A model generated the notes under the pieces. That model did not search any database. It was not told the origin of the DNA and was given only the letters and a program-made list of their open reading frames with translations. DNA of 64,000 nucleotides, from positions 37,151-101,150 of the forward strand of contig JAQUUC010000006.1 in assembly GCA_028694105.1 (NCBI GenBank), read 5' to 3'. A program made the position numbers and the translations under genes. This document shows positions 35,319 through 44,621 of the stretch, one piece after another; the stretch's first letter is position 1; every line of letters begins with the position of its first letter. The stretch comes from Hespellia sp. (lineage in GTDB: Bacteria; Bacillota; Clostridia; Lachnospirales; Lachnospiraceae).

Positions 35319-37052
35319 TTAAAGCATTTTGTCAATCATTGTAAGCACTTCTTTACCAAGAGCTTCGGATTTCGCATCTGCATCCGCCAGTGACTCACCT
35401 TTGATACCATAATAGAATTTAATCTTAGGCTCTGTTCCGGACGGTCTTACGCATAACCATGCATCATCGGTAAGATCATAATACAGAACATTGGACTCTG
35501 GAAGGCCTGTCTCTGTGACTGCTCCCGTTGCCATGTCTTTGATGGTATTTGCTTTGTAGTCTCTGGCCTGTACAACTTTGTAGCCGCCGATCTCTGTCGG
35601 TGGATCCTTGCGCAGAGTCTCCAGAATCTCCTGAATCTTGGCAAGTCCTTCGATGCCCTTCAGCGATACCGCCTGAATGTCATCTTTGTAGTAGCCGTAT
35701 TTTTCGTACATATCAATCATTGCATCCCACAAGGTCTTGCCCTGTGTCTTATAGTAAGCTGCCGCCTCGCAGAGTGCCATGGTGGCAACGATTGCATCCT
35801 TATCTCTTGCGTGTGTTCCAATCAGGCAGCCGTAGCTCTCCTCGAATCCAAATACGTACTGACCTTTTCCTGACTGTTCAAATCCAAGAATCTGTTGTCC
35901 AATGAACTTAAATCCGGTCAGAACTTCAATCAGACCTACCTGATATGCTTTCGCAATAGCATCTGCCATATTCGATGTAACGATTGTCTTGATCAGATAT
36001 CCATCCTCAGGGAGTCCGACTGTCGCCTCTCTCTGGCTGATCTCATAATTTGCAAGTAAGCATCCTGACATGTTGCCGGTCAGTACTTTATACTCGCCGG
36101 AAGCAGCGTCTTTTACGAACACTCCGAGTCTGTCTGCATCCGGGTCTGTTGCAAGAACAATGTCCGCGTCCACTTCTTTTGCAAGCTTTAAGCCGAGCAC
36201 AAATGCTTCATCCGACTCAGGATTCGGGTAAGAAACGGTTGGGAAATCGCCATCCGGCAGTTCCTGCTCTTTTACAACATATACGTTCTCGAATCCAAGC
36301 TCTTTTAAAATTCTTCTTGCAGGAATATTACCTGTTCCATGAAGCGGGCTGTATACAATCTTAAGGTTCTTACCTTCTGCTGCGATTGCATCTGCATGAA
36401 TGACCTGTTTTTTCAGTTCTGCGATATAAGAATCATCGATGGCTGCCCCGATCACTTCATAAAGACCTGCTGCCTTTGCGTCTTCCAGACCCATGGTCTT
36501 GGTAATCGTGTAGTCCTCGATTGCCTTTACTTCTGCCATAATTCCCTTATCGTGCGGCGGTGTAATCTGTGCGCCGTCTTCCCAGTAAACCTTGTATCCG
36601 TTATACTCCGGTGGGTTGTGGCTGGCTGTGATGTTGATACCTGCGATACACTTCAGTTCGCGTACTGCATAGGAAAGCTCCGGTGTCGGGCGAAGGGATT
36701 CAAATACATAGGCCTTGATTCCGTTCGCTGCAAGGCAAAGTGCTGCTTCATCTGCGAATTCCGGTGACATATGACGTGAATCATATGCGATTGCCACGCC
36801 TTGATCTGCGCTGCCATTCTTGATGATGTAATTCGCAAGGCCCTGTGTTGCTTTTCTAACCGTGTAAATGTTCAGACGGTTCGTGCCTGCTGCAATGATG
36901 CCTCTCAGTCCTGCCGTTCCAAATTCAAGGTCTGTATAGAAACGTTCCTTGATCTCGTTATCGTCCCCTTTAATGCCTTCAAGTTCCGCTTTCGTATCTG
37001 CATCAAAGTATGGATTCGATAACCATTCTTCGTATCTTGCCTGATAATCCAT
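35319..37052 (-). CDS. Phosphoglucomutase/phosphomannomutase
   Basis: 577 residues of the alpha-D-phosphohexomutase family, Firmicutes PgcA type. GTAGLRGIIAAGTNRLN near the N-terminus, active-site serine in GINITASHNPPEYNGYK, metal loop DPDADRLG and C-terminal phosphate loop RPSGTEPKIKFY. Interconverts hexose 1- and 6-phosphates. Start at 37052 with GGGAGG upstream. Confidence 0.95.
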   Translation of the reverse strand: MDYQARYEEWLSNPYFDADTKAELEGIKGDDNEIKERFYTDLEFGTAGLRGIIAAGTNRLNIYTVRKATQGLANYIIKNGSADQGVAIAYDSRHMSPEFADEAALCLAANGIKAYVFESLRPTPELSYAVRELKCIAGINITASHNPPEYNGYKVYWEDGAQITPPHDKGIMAEVKAIEDYTITKTMGLEDAKAAGLYEVIGAAIDDSYIAELKKQVIHADAIAAEGKNLKIVYSPLHGTGNIPARRILKELGFENVYVVKEQELPDGDFPTVSYPNPESDEAFVLGLKLAKEVDADIVLATDPDADRLGVFVKDAASGEYKVLTGNMSGCLLANYEISQREATVGLPEDGYLIKTIVTSNMADAIAKAYQVGLIEVLTGFKFIGQQILGFEQSGKGQYVFGFEESYGCLIGTHARDKDAIVATMALCEAAAYYKTQGKTLWDAMIDMYEKYGYYKDDIQAVSLKGIEGLAKIQEILETLRKDPPTEIGGYKVVQARDYKANTIKDMATGAVTETGLPESNVLYYDLTDDAWLCVRPSGTEPKIKFYYGIKGESLADADAKSEALGKEVLTMIDKML

Positions 37053-37101
37053 AAATAAAATACCTCCCTTTTCATCGTTGATTCCATTATACAACAACGC
37101 T

Positions 37102-38112
37102 TTATAAAAGAAAAGTAAATATCTTTTCTAAAAAGGATCTTTTTTCTGCTGTTTCTGTGATGGTCTGCTGCAGTTTTTCTACCATTTTTACCGGAATCCA
37201 TGATTTACTGGAAAGATAATAGTGGTTTACTGTTTTCCAGAATTTCTCCGGGTACGAAAGGCGGATGCAGATATATTCTTTTTCTGCGTCCGAAAGCGGG
37301 CGCACCTGCGTATACGCCGCCAGCATCTTCCTGCCAAGCTCCGGCTTCCACCTCTGCTTTTCCATCACCTTTCGCATAAAATACACAAAATCGGAAATCT
37401 GGATATCCAGTCGTGCTTTTTCGAAATTCGTCGTTGCGATTTCATTTTTCATCAGAATGATGTTGTGGTAGTTGTAATCGCCATGCACCAGCGTGCGGTT
37501 TTCAAGCGCTTCTTGGTACAGCCTGCCGTAGCCGGATTCTTTCAGCTTCTCGGTCGCTGCTGCCGCCTGCTCGTGCATCTGGTCGAAGTTCTTCAGAAAC
37601 AGCTCCTCAAATTCATGCTTCACTGGCTGGCTGCGGACATATTTGCGTACTTTTTTCAGTTCCTGATTATGGCGCGCAAATATATCCTGCAGATTGCCAC
37701 CGCACGGTGGCACCACCGGCTCTTTTCCTTCCAGTTCACACATGTCATGCCAGTGCAGCATCCGATGGAGCTGTGCCAGATTTCTGACCGCGCTCAGGAT
37801 ATCACGTTCATTTTTGACATCGCACTCATTTCCGGGATACCACTTTTTCAGGACGTAGTGCCTCCCGTCTCTGGACGTGCTCAAAAATGTGCCCTCCGCA
37901 GTTGGCATGATTGTGTCCACATTTGCATATCCGGATTCCTCCAGATGTTTGCAGATCATATAGAAATACAGCGCGCGCTGCTCAGAGACCCGCATTTCCC
38001 GCAATACCATCACACCCAAATCAGTATCGCAAAAAAACGCACCCCTTATTTTGCGGGTGCTTTCCACATCTATATGATATTGTTCCAAGACTTCCAGTTC
38101 ATACTCTCTCAT
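37102..38112 (-). CDS. CotS-family spore coat kinase-like protein
   Basis: 336 residues of the CotS/YsxE group in the aminoglycoside-phosphotransferase fold. The catalytic loop LVHGDYNYHNIILM keeps the Asp and Asn, and DIQISDFVYFMRK occupies the metal-binding strand. Relatives are spore coat proteins in Bacillus. The ribosome site GCAGGGGG lies 7 bases before the ATG at 38112 and can be sequestered by an upstream complement (38120-38173). Confidence 0.82.
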   Translation of the reverse strand: MREYELEVLEQYHIDVESTRKIRGAFFCDTDLGVMVLREMRVSEQRALYFYMICKHLEESGYANVDTIMPTAEGTFLSTSRDGRHYVLKKWYPGNECDVKNERDILSAVRNLAQLHRMLHWHDMCELEGKEPVVPPCGGNLQDIFARHNQELKKVRKYVRSQPVKHEFEELFLKNFDQMHEQAAAATEKLKESGYGRLYQEALENRTLVHGDYNYHNIILMKNEIATTNFEKARLDIQISDFVYFMRKVMEKQRWKPELGRKMLAAYTQVRPLSDAEKEYICIRLSYPEKFWKTVNHYYLSSKSWIPVKMVEKLQQTITETAEKRSFLEKIFTFLL

Positions 38113-38119
38113 AAAAATG

Positions 38120-38173
38120 CCCCCTGCCAAGCATCGAATTCATTGCTCTTTCTAATCTATGCCCTGCAGGGGG
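38120..38173 (-). promoter_or_regulatory. Hairpin that can mask the ribosome site of the CotS-like gene
   Basis: On the minus strand CCCCCTGC (38173-38166) is perfectly complementary to GCAGGGGG (38127-38120), which is the ribosome site of the next gene; the loop is 38 bases. It could equally be a weak terminator for cca, since CATTTTTATG follows. Confidence 0.5.
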
Positions 38174-38185
38174 TAAGTATTCATT

Positions 38186-39538
38186 TTACTTTTTCTTAAG
38201 CTGCTGGATATGCATCTGTCTGACTGCGTATTCGCTCAGCTCCGTCCTGTTATTTTTCTCCGGGTTGTCAATGACATACTGCAGAAGGATGTTCAGCATA
38301 TCACCGAGATCCTTGCCCGGCTTCATGCCAAGCGCCATCAGATCCTGACCGTTGATGGCCATTTCCTTCAGGGATACACAATCCTGATTATCCAGCACTT
38401 CCTGATAGCACACTTCCGTCTCAAGAATATTATTCACCTTATTGAACCGGTCGAAATCGCTCTGTGCCATGACATCCGCCATGCGCACCTCCAGATATCG
38501 CGGAAATAAATCCTTTCCGATCTTGTACAGTGCCCGTCTGACGCTCTTATTGGTTGCCGCGATCCGGTAATCATGATAATAGACCAGCCGTGTGACCTTC
38601 CGGACCGTATCATTGTCAAATTTTAACCTGCGAAGCACCCTGCGGGCAATCTCCTCGCTGACAAGTGCATGCTTCTTGAAATGATCCACGCCTTCCTCAT
38701 CCGTCGTTTTCATCTCCGGCTTGCCCATGTCATGAAAAAGCATGGTAAGCCGCAGCACCTTATCTGCCCCCACATTTTTCATGGCCTCAATCGTATGCTG
38801 GTCCACGTCATATTTATGATGCGGAGTATTCTGCTGTACACCGACCATGTCATCCCACTCCGGCAGAATCACCTTGGTAATGCCCAGCTCACAGGCATCC
38901 TGAATCAGCTCCGGATGCGGTGATGTCAGCATTTTCACCAGCTCCACCTGAATCCGCTCCGCACTGATATTCCCAAGATTCGGCGCCAGCTCTCGAATCG
39001 CATCTGCCGTCTCCGGCTCAATTGGAAATGCAAGCTGTGCCGAAAAACGTACTGCCCGCAGAATGCGGAGTGCATCCTCCGAGAATCGTTCCTTCGGGTC
39101 TCCCACACAGCGGATCAGATGATTGTTTAAGTCCTGCATTCCGCCGAAAATATCGACCAGACGCTCCGTATCATTGTAAGCCATCGCATTAATTGTAAAG
39201 TCGCGGCGCTTCAAATCCTCCTCAAGGCTCCTCGTAAACTCGACCGCTTTCGGGTGACGGCTATCTTCATACTCTCCGTCAATCCGGTAGGTCGTCACTT
39301 CAAATCCTTCGTGATCAATCATAACCGTCACCGTACCATGTTCAATTCCGGTGTCAATCGTTCTCTTAAAAAGTGTCTTTACCTCCTCAGGCAGTGCGGA
39401 TGTCGTGATATCCCAGTCTCCCGGTTCGCGCCCTAAAATAGAATCCCGCACACATCCCCCTACCACATAAGCCTCATATCCATGCAGCTGAAGGTTCTCT
39501 ATAATTGTACATACTGGTTTCGGTAATCTTATCTTCAT
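38186..39538 (-). CDS. cca: CCA tRNA nucleotidyltransferase
   Basis: 450 residues. Head domain GGCVRDSILGREPGDWDITT, RRDFTINAMAYN and RCVGDPKERFSEDALRILRAVRF. An HD domain follows (LFHDMGKP). Adds or repairs the 3' CCA end of tRNAs. AGAGAG precedes the ATG. Confidence 0.96.
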   Translation of the reverse strand: MKIRLPKPVCTIIENLQLHGYEAYVVGGCVRDSILGREPGDWDITTSALPEEVKTLFKRTIDTGIEHGTVTVMIDHEGFEVTTYRIDGEYEDSRHPKAVEFTRSLEEDLKRRDFTINAMAYNDTERLVDIFGGMQDLNNHLIRCVGDPKERFSEDALRILRAVRFSAQLAFPIEPETADAIRELAPNLGNISAERIQVELVKMLTSPHPELIQDACELGITKVILPEWDDMVGVQQNTPHHKYDVDQHTIEAMKNVGADKVLRLTMLFHDMGKPEMKTTDEEGVDHFKKHALVSEEIARRVLRRLKFDNDTVRKVTRLVYYHDYRIAATNKSVRRALYKIGKDLFPRYLEVRMADVMAQSDFDRFNKVNNILETEVCYQEVLDNQDCVSLKEMAINGQDLMALGMKPGKDLGDMLNILLQYVIDNPEKNNRTELSEYAVRQMHIQQLKKK

Positions 39539-39556
39539 AAATAACTCTCTTTCTAA

Positions 39557-41098
39557 CTAATTCATGTGAAAAGGAATCTCTTCCTTCTTCAAAATCTCGA
39601 TTTCCCGTTTCTGGCAGGTAAACAAAACGACCTGACGCTTCTGTGACCTGAGCCACGTCAGAACGCACCTGAGTCTCTCCTCATCATAATACACAAAGGT
39701 ATCATCTAAAATGACCGGAAAATCTTCCTCATAGAGCACATCGACTGCCGCCATACGCAGTGCAAAATAAATCTGCTCAATCGTTCCACGGCTGAGCCTT
39801 TCAATCGGAATTCGTTTTTCTCTGGTCAGCAGGAACATATTCAGCTTCTCATCAATATATAACTTCTCATATTTCCCATCGGTAATCGCAGAAATAATCT
39901 CGGAAGCCTTTTCATTCAGAGTACTTCCAAATCCTTTGACAATTTCACTCGAGAGCTGCGCAATCGTCTCCTGCGCCAGCACAATCGCCTGTTTTTTCTT
40001 GTCTGTCTGCGTGACCTCAAATCCGGACGCTTCCAATTCTTCCAGCCGTTCGCTCAAATTGTTCAGGCGGACCTGCTTCTCGTGGATATTGGCACGAATT
40101 CGCCCGAGTTCCCACCTGCGCCTCTGCACCTGCGGCTCCGCTTTTTCCGAAGAATCTCCGCTGCCCAGTTCCTTTTTCCGATTATTTTTTGGAACAGCAA
40201 ACCGAACCGCTCTCCACAGCAGCAGTACATCCAGCACCACACTCGCCACTGCCCAGACCGGCTTCCATGCGCTGTCCGCCAGATAAAACAGAAGTGCTCC
40301 TTCGGCTGCGATCATCAGGACCATAACCGCCAGTATCAGGGCTGCCATCCGTCTGTTTAACCGGAGTTCCGGTTTCACCGGTATCTCCTCCTCCGGTGGC
40401 TCTGAGACTGCTTCCTCGGTCTGTGCCGATTTCGCTTCCCACTCCTCATTTTTTAATTTTTCAAGATCACGTTTGACGTAATCGTATTCCTGCTCTATCC
40501 TGCTGCGCAGATGTTCCTTCTTGGCGATCTCCTGTTTGATCTGATGATCCACCGCCCGCTGTCTGGCTTTGAGCGTATCGAGTGCCTGCTGTACATCAAT
40601 CTCACTGTCGCCGCTCTCATAATAATTCGCTGCATAGTTTTTCAGTTCCGCTGCCAGCTCCTGATTCGGCTGCGAGCAAAGCTGCCCAATTGCAATCGTG
40701 TTATCAAAAGAAACTGCCGTGAGCCCGTCCAGCAGGACATCCAGATCTCCCTGCTCGAGGGAGAGTTCCTCCCCGTCATCCTCACAGATGAGGCTCGCGC
40801 TCTTCGTAATCTTATCAAAGCTGCGCTCAATGCGGAAATTTTTCCCGCCGCTGGTAAACCGCATGACCCCCGCATAGTAGTTCGGGTTGTCCCACGGTTC
40901 ATACTGGCTGAAGATATCATTTTTTGACGCACGGCCCCTGGCCCGCTCCATCCCGAAGAACATGCCTCTGATAAACGCATATATAGTTGATTTTCCGAAT
41001 TCATTTTCTCCATAGAATACATTGATTCCATCTTCAATCAAAAATGTCCGATCGGAGAACTTGCCGAAATTTTTTAAGTATAATTCCTTTATCTGCAT
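39557..41098 (-). CDS. SbcC/YhaN-like ATPase with an internal membrane hairpin
   Basis: 513 residues. ABC-type ATPase split by coiled coils: Walker A GENEFGKST (residues 30-38), signature IERLSRGTIEQIYFALRM, Walker B FPVILDDTFVYYDEERL. Two hydrophobic helices at about 251-273 and 280-302 interrupt the coils where SbcC/Rad50 carries its zinc hook, so the tip is probably membrane-embedded. Bacillus YhaN is similar in plan but nearly twice as long. Its start overlaps the partner nuclease gene by 10 bases. Confidence 0.82.
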   Translation of the reverse strand: MQIKELYLKNFGKFSDRTFLIEDGINVFYGENEFGKSTIYAFIRGMFFGMERARGRASKNDIFSQYEPWDNPNYYAGVMRFTSGGKNFRIERSFDKITKSASLICEDDGEELSLEQGDLDVLLDGLTAVSFDNTIAIGQLCSQPNQELAAELKNYAANYYESGDSEIDVQQALDTLKARQRAVDHQIKQEIAKKEHLRSRIEQEYDYVKRDLEKLKNEEWEAKSAQTEEAVSEPPEEEIPVKPELRLNRRMAALILAVMVLMIAAEGALLFYLADSAWKPVWAVASVVLDVLLLWRAVRFAVPKNNRKKELGSGDSSEKAEPQVQRRRWELGRIRANIHEKQVRLNNLSERLEELEASGFEVTQTDKKKQAIVLAQETIAQLSSEIVKGFGSTLNEKASEIISAITDGKYEKLYIDEKLNMFLLTREKRIPIERLSRGTIEQIYFALRMAAVDVLYEEDFPVILDDTFVYYDEERLRCVLTWLRSQKRQVVLFTCQKREIEILKKEEIPFHMN

Positions 41099-42168
41099 AT
41101 TAACGCCTGCACTCCTTCGCATAAAGCCTGATACTCCACGCTTCCTTCCTCACTCCCGATATACTGCCGGATAAATCGTCCCAGCAGATTGTCCGGATTT
41201 TCCTCCAAAAGCTTTTCAAAATCATAGGAAGGCTTCGTCTCATCCACAAATGCCGTGATGTTTCCGTACTGATCCATCTGGCCCAGCTCAAACACAATGT
41301 CCGGATCGCGGTATCCATTCAGAATCACCTTGTATATATTCTGTATTCCGCGCTCTTCAATCTCACTCCGCACCCGGTTTTTCAGTGCGCCATTCGTCGT
41401 GGAGCTGTGAACCGGAATCTCAAGATGAATGTACTCCCGGAGTGCTGCCGGTTCAAAGGAGAGGGCAATACGGTTTTTCGTTATCTCCCCGCGGATAAAT
41501 CCATGCTCCCCGGTATCATTGACATCCAGCGGTTCCAGCGCGCCTGCATAGACTGCAGGACTTACCGGTTCTTCCAGTTCCGGATGCTCCGGCGGCGCCA
41601 CAACAATCTGCGGCTTATGAATATGCCCCAGTGCCGTATAGGAAAACCCATTAACCGCAAGCTGGTTTTTGTTGAGGGGCACATGCTTTTCATCCCCTCC
41701 ATGCGCCAGCAGAATCTCAATCGGATAATCACCCGGTGCAGAAATGAGGTCATATCTCGGTTTTCGGATTTCCCTTGTATCATAGCTAAAGCCATAAACA
41801 GCCACACCCATTTCCTCAAACGGAACGCAGGTGGTCTCACTGCTTAAGATTGGAAATACATTTTCATTCCATTTGAATCCGCGATAATAGGAATCATGCT
41901 TTAAATAATCATGATTTCCAACAATAAAAACCACTTTCGTATGCGTCAGCTTCGAAAAGAGGTAATTGACCTCCTTCAGTTCACGCAAAAGTGGTTGTCT
42001 GTGAAACATATCCCCGGCAATCAGGAGCAGATCCATCTGCTCCGATTCGCACAGGTCTATGACTCTCTCGAAGGCATCCCAGATTTCTCCTGGACGGCCT
42101 TCGCTATATGCTGCTCCCGCTTCCGGGACCGCACCGAGGTGCGTATCTGCAATGTGAATAAATCTCAT
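41089..42168 (-). CDS. SbcD/YhaO-like metallophosphoesterase (DNA exonuclease)
   Basis: 359 residues. Metallophosphoesterase motifs are intact: IADTHLG, AGDMFH, VGNHDY, LAHGG and GHIHKP. Partner nuclease of the adjacent SbcC-like ATPase, expected to act on DNA ends or hairpins. Start at MRFIHIADTHLG (42168), the family's usual beginning. Confidence 0.88.
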   Translation of the reverse strand: MRFIHIADTHLGAVPEAGAAYSEGRPGEIWDAFERVIDLCESEQMDLLLIAGDMFHRQPLLRELKEVNYLFSKLTHTKVVFIVGNHDYLKHDSYYRGFKWNENVFPILSSETTCVPFEEMGVAVYGFSYDTREIRKPRYDLISAPGDYPIEILLAHGGDEKHVPLNKNQLAVNGFSYTALGHIHKPQIVVAPPEHPELEEPVSPAVYAGALEPLDVNDTGEHGFIRGEITKNRIALSFEPAALREYIHLEIPVHSSTTNGALKNRVRSEIEERGIQNIYKVILNGYRDPDIVFELGQMDQYGNITAFVDETKPSYDFEKLLEENPDNLLGRFIRQYIGSEEGSVEYQALCEGVQALICR

Positions 42169-42237
42169 ATAACCCCTTCTTTTCTTCACAGAAACAAAAG
42201 ACCCTTCCCCATCAGCTCTCTCGCTTCCAAAACGCTC

Positions 42238-43629
42238 TTATAAGTCGCAGTTATTCACGGTTCTTGGGAATGGGATGACGTCACGGATATTGCTCATACC
42301 GGTCAGATACATCACGCACCTTTCAAAACCAAGTCCGAATCCTGCATGTCTTGTTGATCCATATTTGCGAAGATCCAGATAAAAATCGTAATCCTCTTTT
42401 GCAAGTCCGAGCTCCTCCATACGAGCAAGAAGCTTGTCGTAATCGTCCTCCCTCTGGCTTCCTCCGATGATCTCACCGATGCCGGGCACGAGACAATCGA
42501 CTGCTGCGACCGTCCTGCCGTCCTCGTTCATCTTCATGTAGAAGGCTTTGATCTCTTTCGGGTAATCGGTCACGAATACCGGACGCTTGTAAATCTCTTC
42601 TGTGAGATAACGCTCATGCTCCGTCTGAAGATCGGTTCCCCATTCTACCTTGTATTCAAATTTATCGTTATTCTTCTGTAAAATCTCAACCGCTTCTGTG
42701 TACGTCACTCTTGCAAAATCAGAAGTTGCAACATTCTGAAGTCTCTCGAGCAGCCCCTTGTCCACAAACGAGTTGAAGAAATTCATCTCTTCCGGTGCAT
42801 GTTCAAGTACATAGTTGATAACATATTTTAACATTGCTTCCGCAAGATCCATATCATCCTCTAAGTCTGCAAATGCAATTTCAGGTTCGATCATCCAGAA
42901 CTCAGCCGCATGTCTTGTCGTGTTCGAATTCTCCGCCCGGAAGGTCGGACCAAAGGTATAGACACTTCGAAATGCCTGCGCGTAAGTCTCTGCATTTAAC
43001 TGTCCGCTTACGGTCAGACTGGTTTCTTTATTAAAGAAGTCCTGCGTGTAGTCAACCGTTCCGTCCTCGTTCTTCGGAACATTTTCCATATCTAATGTTG
43101 TCACGCGGAACATCTCACCCGCGCCCTCACAGTCACTTCCTGTAATCAGCGGTGTGTGAACGTACACAAATCCTCTGTCCTGAAAGAACTGGTGAATCGC
43201 ATATGCACAGAGTGAACGCACGCGGAATGTCGCTGCAAATGCATTTGTTCTCGGACGCAGATGCGAGATCGTACGAAGATATTCAAATGTATGTCTCTTC
43301 TTCTGAAGTGGGTAATCCGGTGCCGAAGCACCTTCCACTGTCACCTCTGTTGCCTGAATCTCAAATGGCTGCTTTGCCTGTGGTGTCGCAACGAGTGTAC
43401 CCTTTACGATAATCGCAGCACCTACATTCTGTTTGGAAATGTCTGCAAAATTCTCCATCTCATCATGATATACAATCTGAAGCGGCTCGAAAAATGAACC
43501 GTCGTTTACCACGATAAAACCAAAGGTCTTCGAATCTCTGATACTGCGGATCCAGCCCCCAACTGTCACCTCTTTATCCAGATAGTCCTCACGGTGTCTG
43601 TATAAATCCTTAATTGTTGTTAATTTCAT
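42238..43629 (-). CDS. asnS: Asparaginyl-tRNA synthetase
   Basis: 463 residues. N-terminal OB fold ([25 protein letters not shown]), class II motifs 2 ([21 protein letters not shown]) and 3 ([15 protein letters not shown]). Start ATG at 43629 with AAGGAG eight bases upstream. The leader from its promoter is about 95 bases, too short for a T-box. Confidence 0.96.
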   Translation of the reverse strand: MKLTTIKDLYRHREDYLDKEVTVGGWIRSIRDSKTFGFIVVNDGSFFEPLQIVYHDEMENFADISKQNVGAAIIVKGTLVATPQAKQPFEIQATEVTVEGASAPDYPLQKKRHTFEYLRTISHLRPRTNAFAATFRVRSLCAYAIHQFFQDRGFVYVHTPLITGSDCEGAGEMFRVTTLDMENVPKNEDGTVDYTQDFFNKETSLTVSGQLNAETYAQAFRSVYTFGPTFRAENSNTTRHAAEFWMIEPEIAFADLEDDMDLAEAMLKYVINYVLEHAPEEMNFFNSFVDKGLLERLQNVATSDFARVTYTEAVEILQKNNDKFEYKVEWGTDLQTEHERYLTEEIYKRPVFVTDYPKEIKAFYMKMNEDGRTVAAVDCLVPGIGEIIGGSQREDDYDKLLARMEELGLAKEDYDFYLDLRKYGSTRHAGFGLGFERCVMYLTGMSNIRDVIPFPRTVNNCDL

Positions 43630-43732
43630 AACCAATGCTCCTTCTCTCAGCATGAGGCATTCTGTGCAAATCCACTTTTATACGTATTCGTTGGAAAGGT
43701 GGATGCTGCCTCCATTTTTTCATACTGCTCTT

Positions 43733-43762
43733 AGTATACAATAAGTAGGTGTATAAATTCAA
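43733..43762 (-). promoter_or_regulatory. Promoter of asnS
   Basis: TTGAAT (43762-43757), 18-base spacer, TATACT (43738-43733) on the minus strand. The queT promoter points the other way 31 bases further on. Confidence 0.7.
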
Positions 43763-43792
43763 GCCCTTTGGAATTACTGATTGCCGACCGAC

Positions 43793-43821
43793 TTGACTTC
43801 GCACCGTTTGTATGCTAAACT
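43793..43821 (+). promoter_or_regulatory. Promoter of queT
   Basis: TTGACT, 17-base spacer, TAAACT. Start of transcription is expected near 43828, just before the structured leader. Confidence 0.65.
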
Positions 43822-43835
43822 ACGAATCGTTCTAA

Positions 43836-43912
43836 AGCCCGAAAACCAAGGTCGATTGGGCTAAAACATAGTGTGTTCGAGACCTTCCACACGTAAAACA
43901 AAACTAAAGGAG
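43836..43912 (+). promoter_or_regulatory. preQ1-I-like riboswitch in the queT leader
   Basis: Stem GTGTG (43871-43875) / CACAC (43888-43892) encloses the 12-base loop TTCGAGACCTTC and is followed by the A-rich tail GTAAAACAAAACT and the ribosome site AAAGGAG. This copies the preQ1-I plan: loop beginning U, loop ending C (the ligand-pairing C), and tail ACU able to pair with loop AG. CCTT in the loop can also pair with AAGG of the ribosome site. A preceding hairpin AGCCC / GGGCT exposes AAGGTC (43848-43853), a perfect complement of loop GACCTT. Aptamer class is inferred from plan and from queT. Confidence 0.6.
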
Positions 43913-43921
43913 AATTGAATA

Positions 43922-44428
43922 ATGAAAGAATTAAAAAGTAACAACAAAGTGCTGTTTATGGCACAGGCAGCAATGATTGCTGCTATTTATGTCGTACTCA
44001 CAGTCGTATTCGCACCACTCAGTTTCGGAGAGGTTCAGGTTCGTTTTGCAGAAGCTCTGACCATCCTGCCGTTTTTTACACCGGCAGCCATTCCGGGCTT
44101 ATTCATCGGCTGTCTGATTGGTAACATCTTCGGCGGAGCAATCCTCCCGGATATCATCTTCGGAAGTCTTGCAACACTGGCAGGTGCAATCGTGACATAT
44201 GCCTTAAGAAACAGAAGCAAATTCCTCGCACCAGTCGGACCAATCGTGGCCAACACCATCGTCGTACCACTTGTACTTCGATATGCGTACGGTGTAACAC
44301 TTCCAATCTGGATGATGTGCTTAAGCGTCGGTGTCGGCGAAGTATTGTCTTGTGGAGTACTTGGAATGATTGTACTGTTTGCACTCAAGAAATATAAAAA
44401 TATACTTTTTAAGAAAAGCGCCGCATAA
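43922..44428 (+). CDS. queT: QueT-family queuosine-precursor transporter
   Basis: 168 residues with about five to six membrane helices: MAQAAMIAAIYVVLTVVFAPLSFGEVQVRFAEAL and IVANTIVVPLVLRYAYGV are typical of the QueT family, S-type components that take up queuosine precursors through an energy-coupling module. No queuosine synthesis genes are in the window, consistent with salvage. AAAGGAG lies nine bases upstream. Confidence 0.88.
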   Translation: MKELKSNNKVLFMAQAAMIAAIYVVLTVVFAPLSFGEVQVRFAEALTILPFFTPAAIPGLFIGCLIGNIFGGAILPDIIFGSLATLAGAIVTYALRNRSKFLAPVGPIVANTIVVPLVLRYAYGVTLPIWMMCLSVGVGEVLSCGVLGMIVLFALKKYKNILFKKSAA

Positions 44429-44444
44429 GAAAGTGTGCGTGAAC

Positions 44445-44488
44445 AAAAATGGTTGCCACTGGCAACCATTTTTGTACGCTATGGCGAA
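44445..44488. repeat. Dispersed hairpin element, copy B (also queT terminator)
   Basis: AAAAATGGTTGCC-ACT-GGCAACCATTTTT followed by GTACGCTATGGCGAA. It ends the queT transcript, and shares loop, T-run and 13 of 15 downstream bases with copy A at 34786-34826. Confidence 0.75.
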
Positions 44489-44584
44489 AAAACGCAGCTA
44501 TCTTCTTTGGTCACGATGAGATCCAACTGCCACTTTGTCTGGCTCCAATGATAACCTTAATATCAGACATTCCGCATTTCCTAA

Positions 44585-44613
44585 TTGTATCTTACATCCC
44601 CCTGTGTTATAGT
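44585..44613 (+). promoter_or_regulatory. Promoter upstream of the Rpn-like remnant
   Basis: TTGTAT, 17-base spacer, TATAGT. Transcription should begin near 44620, right at the first leader hairpin. Confidence 0.7.
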
Positions 44614-44621
44614 ATGAACAT

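Noticed and set aside
37222..38199. 325-codon open frame on the plus strand
   Set aside because: Exactly antisense to the CotS-family gene, no ribosome site and no recognisable motif; composition is that of a reverse-frame shadow.
43654..43732. T-box leader for asnS
   Set aside because: The leader from the mapped promoter is under 100 bases and lacks the AGGGTGGNACCGCG box.
43871..43892. Possible tRNA T-arm (stem GTGTG/CACAC with TTCGA loop start)
   Set aside because: Loop is 12 bases rather than 7 and no acceptor or anticodon arm is nearby; the preQ1-I-like explanation fits better.
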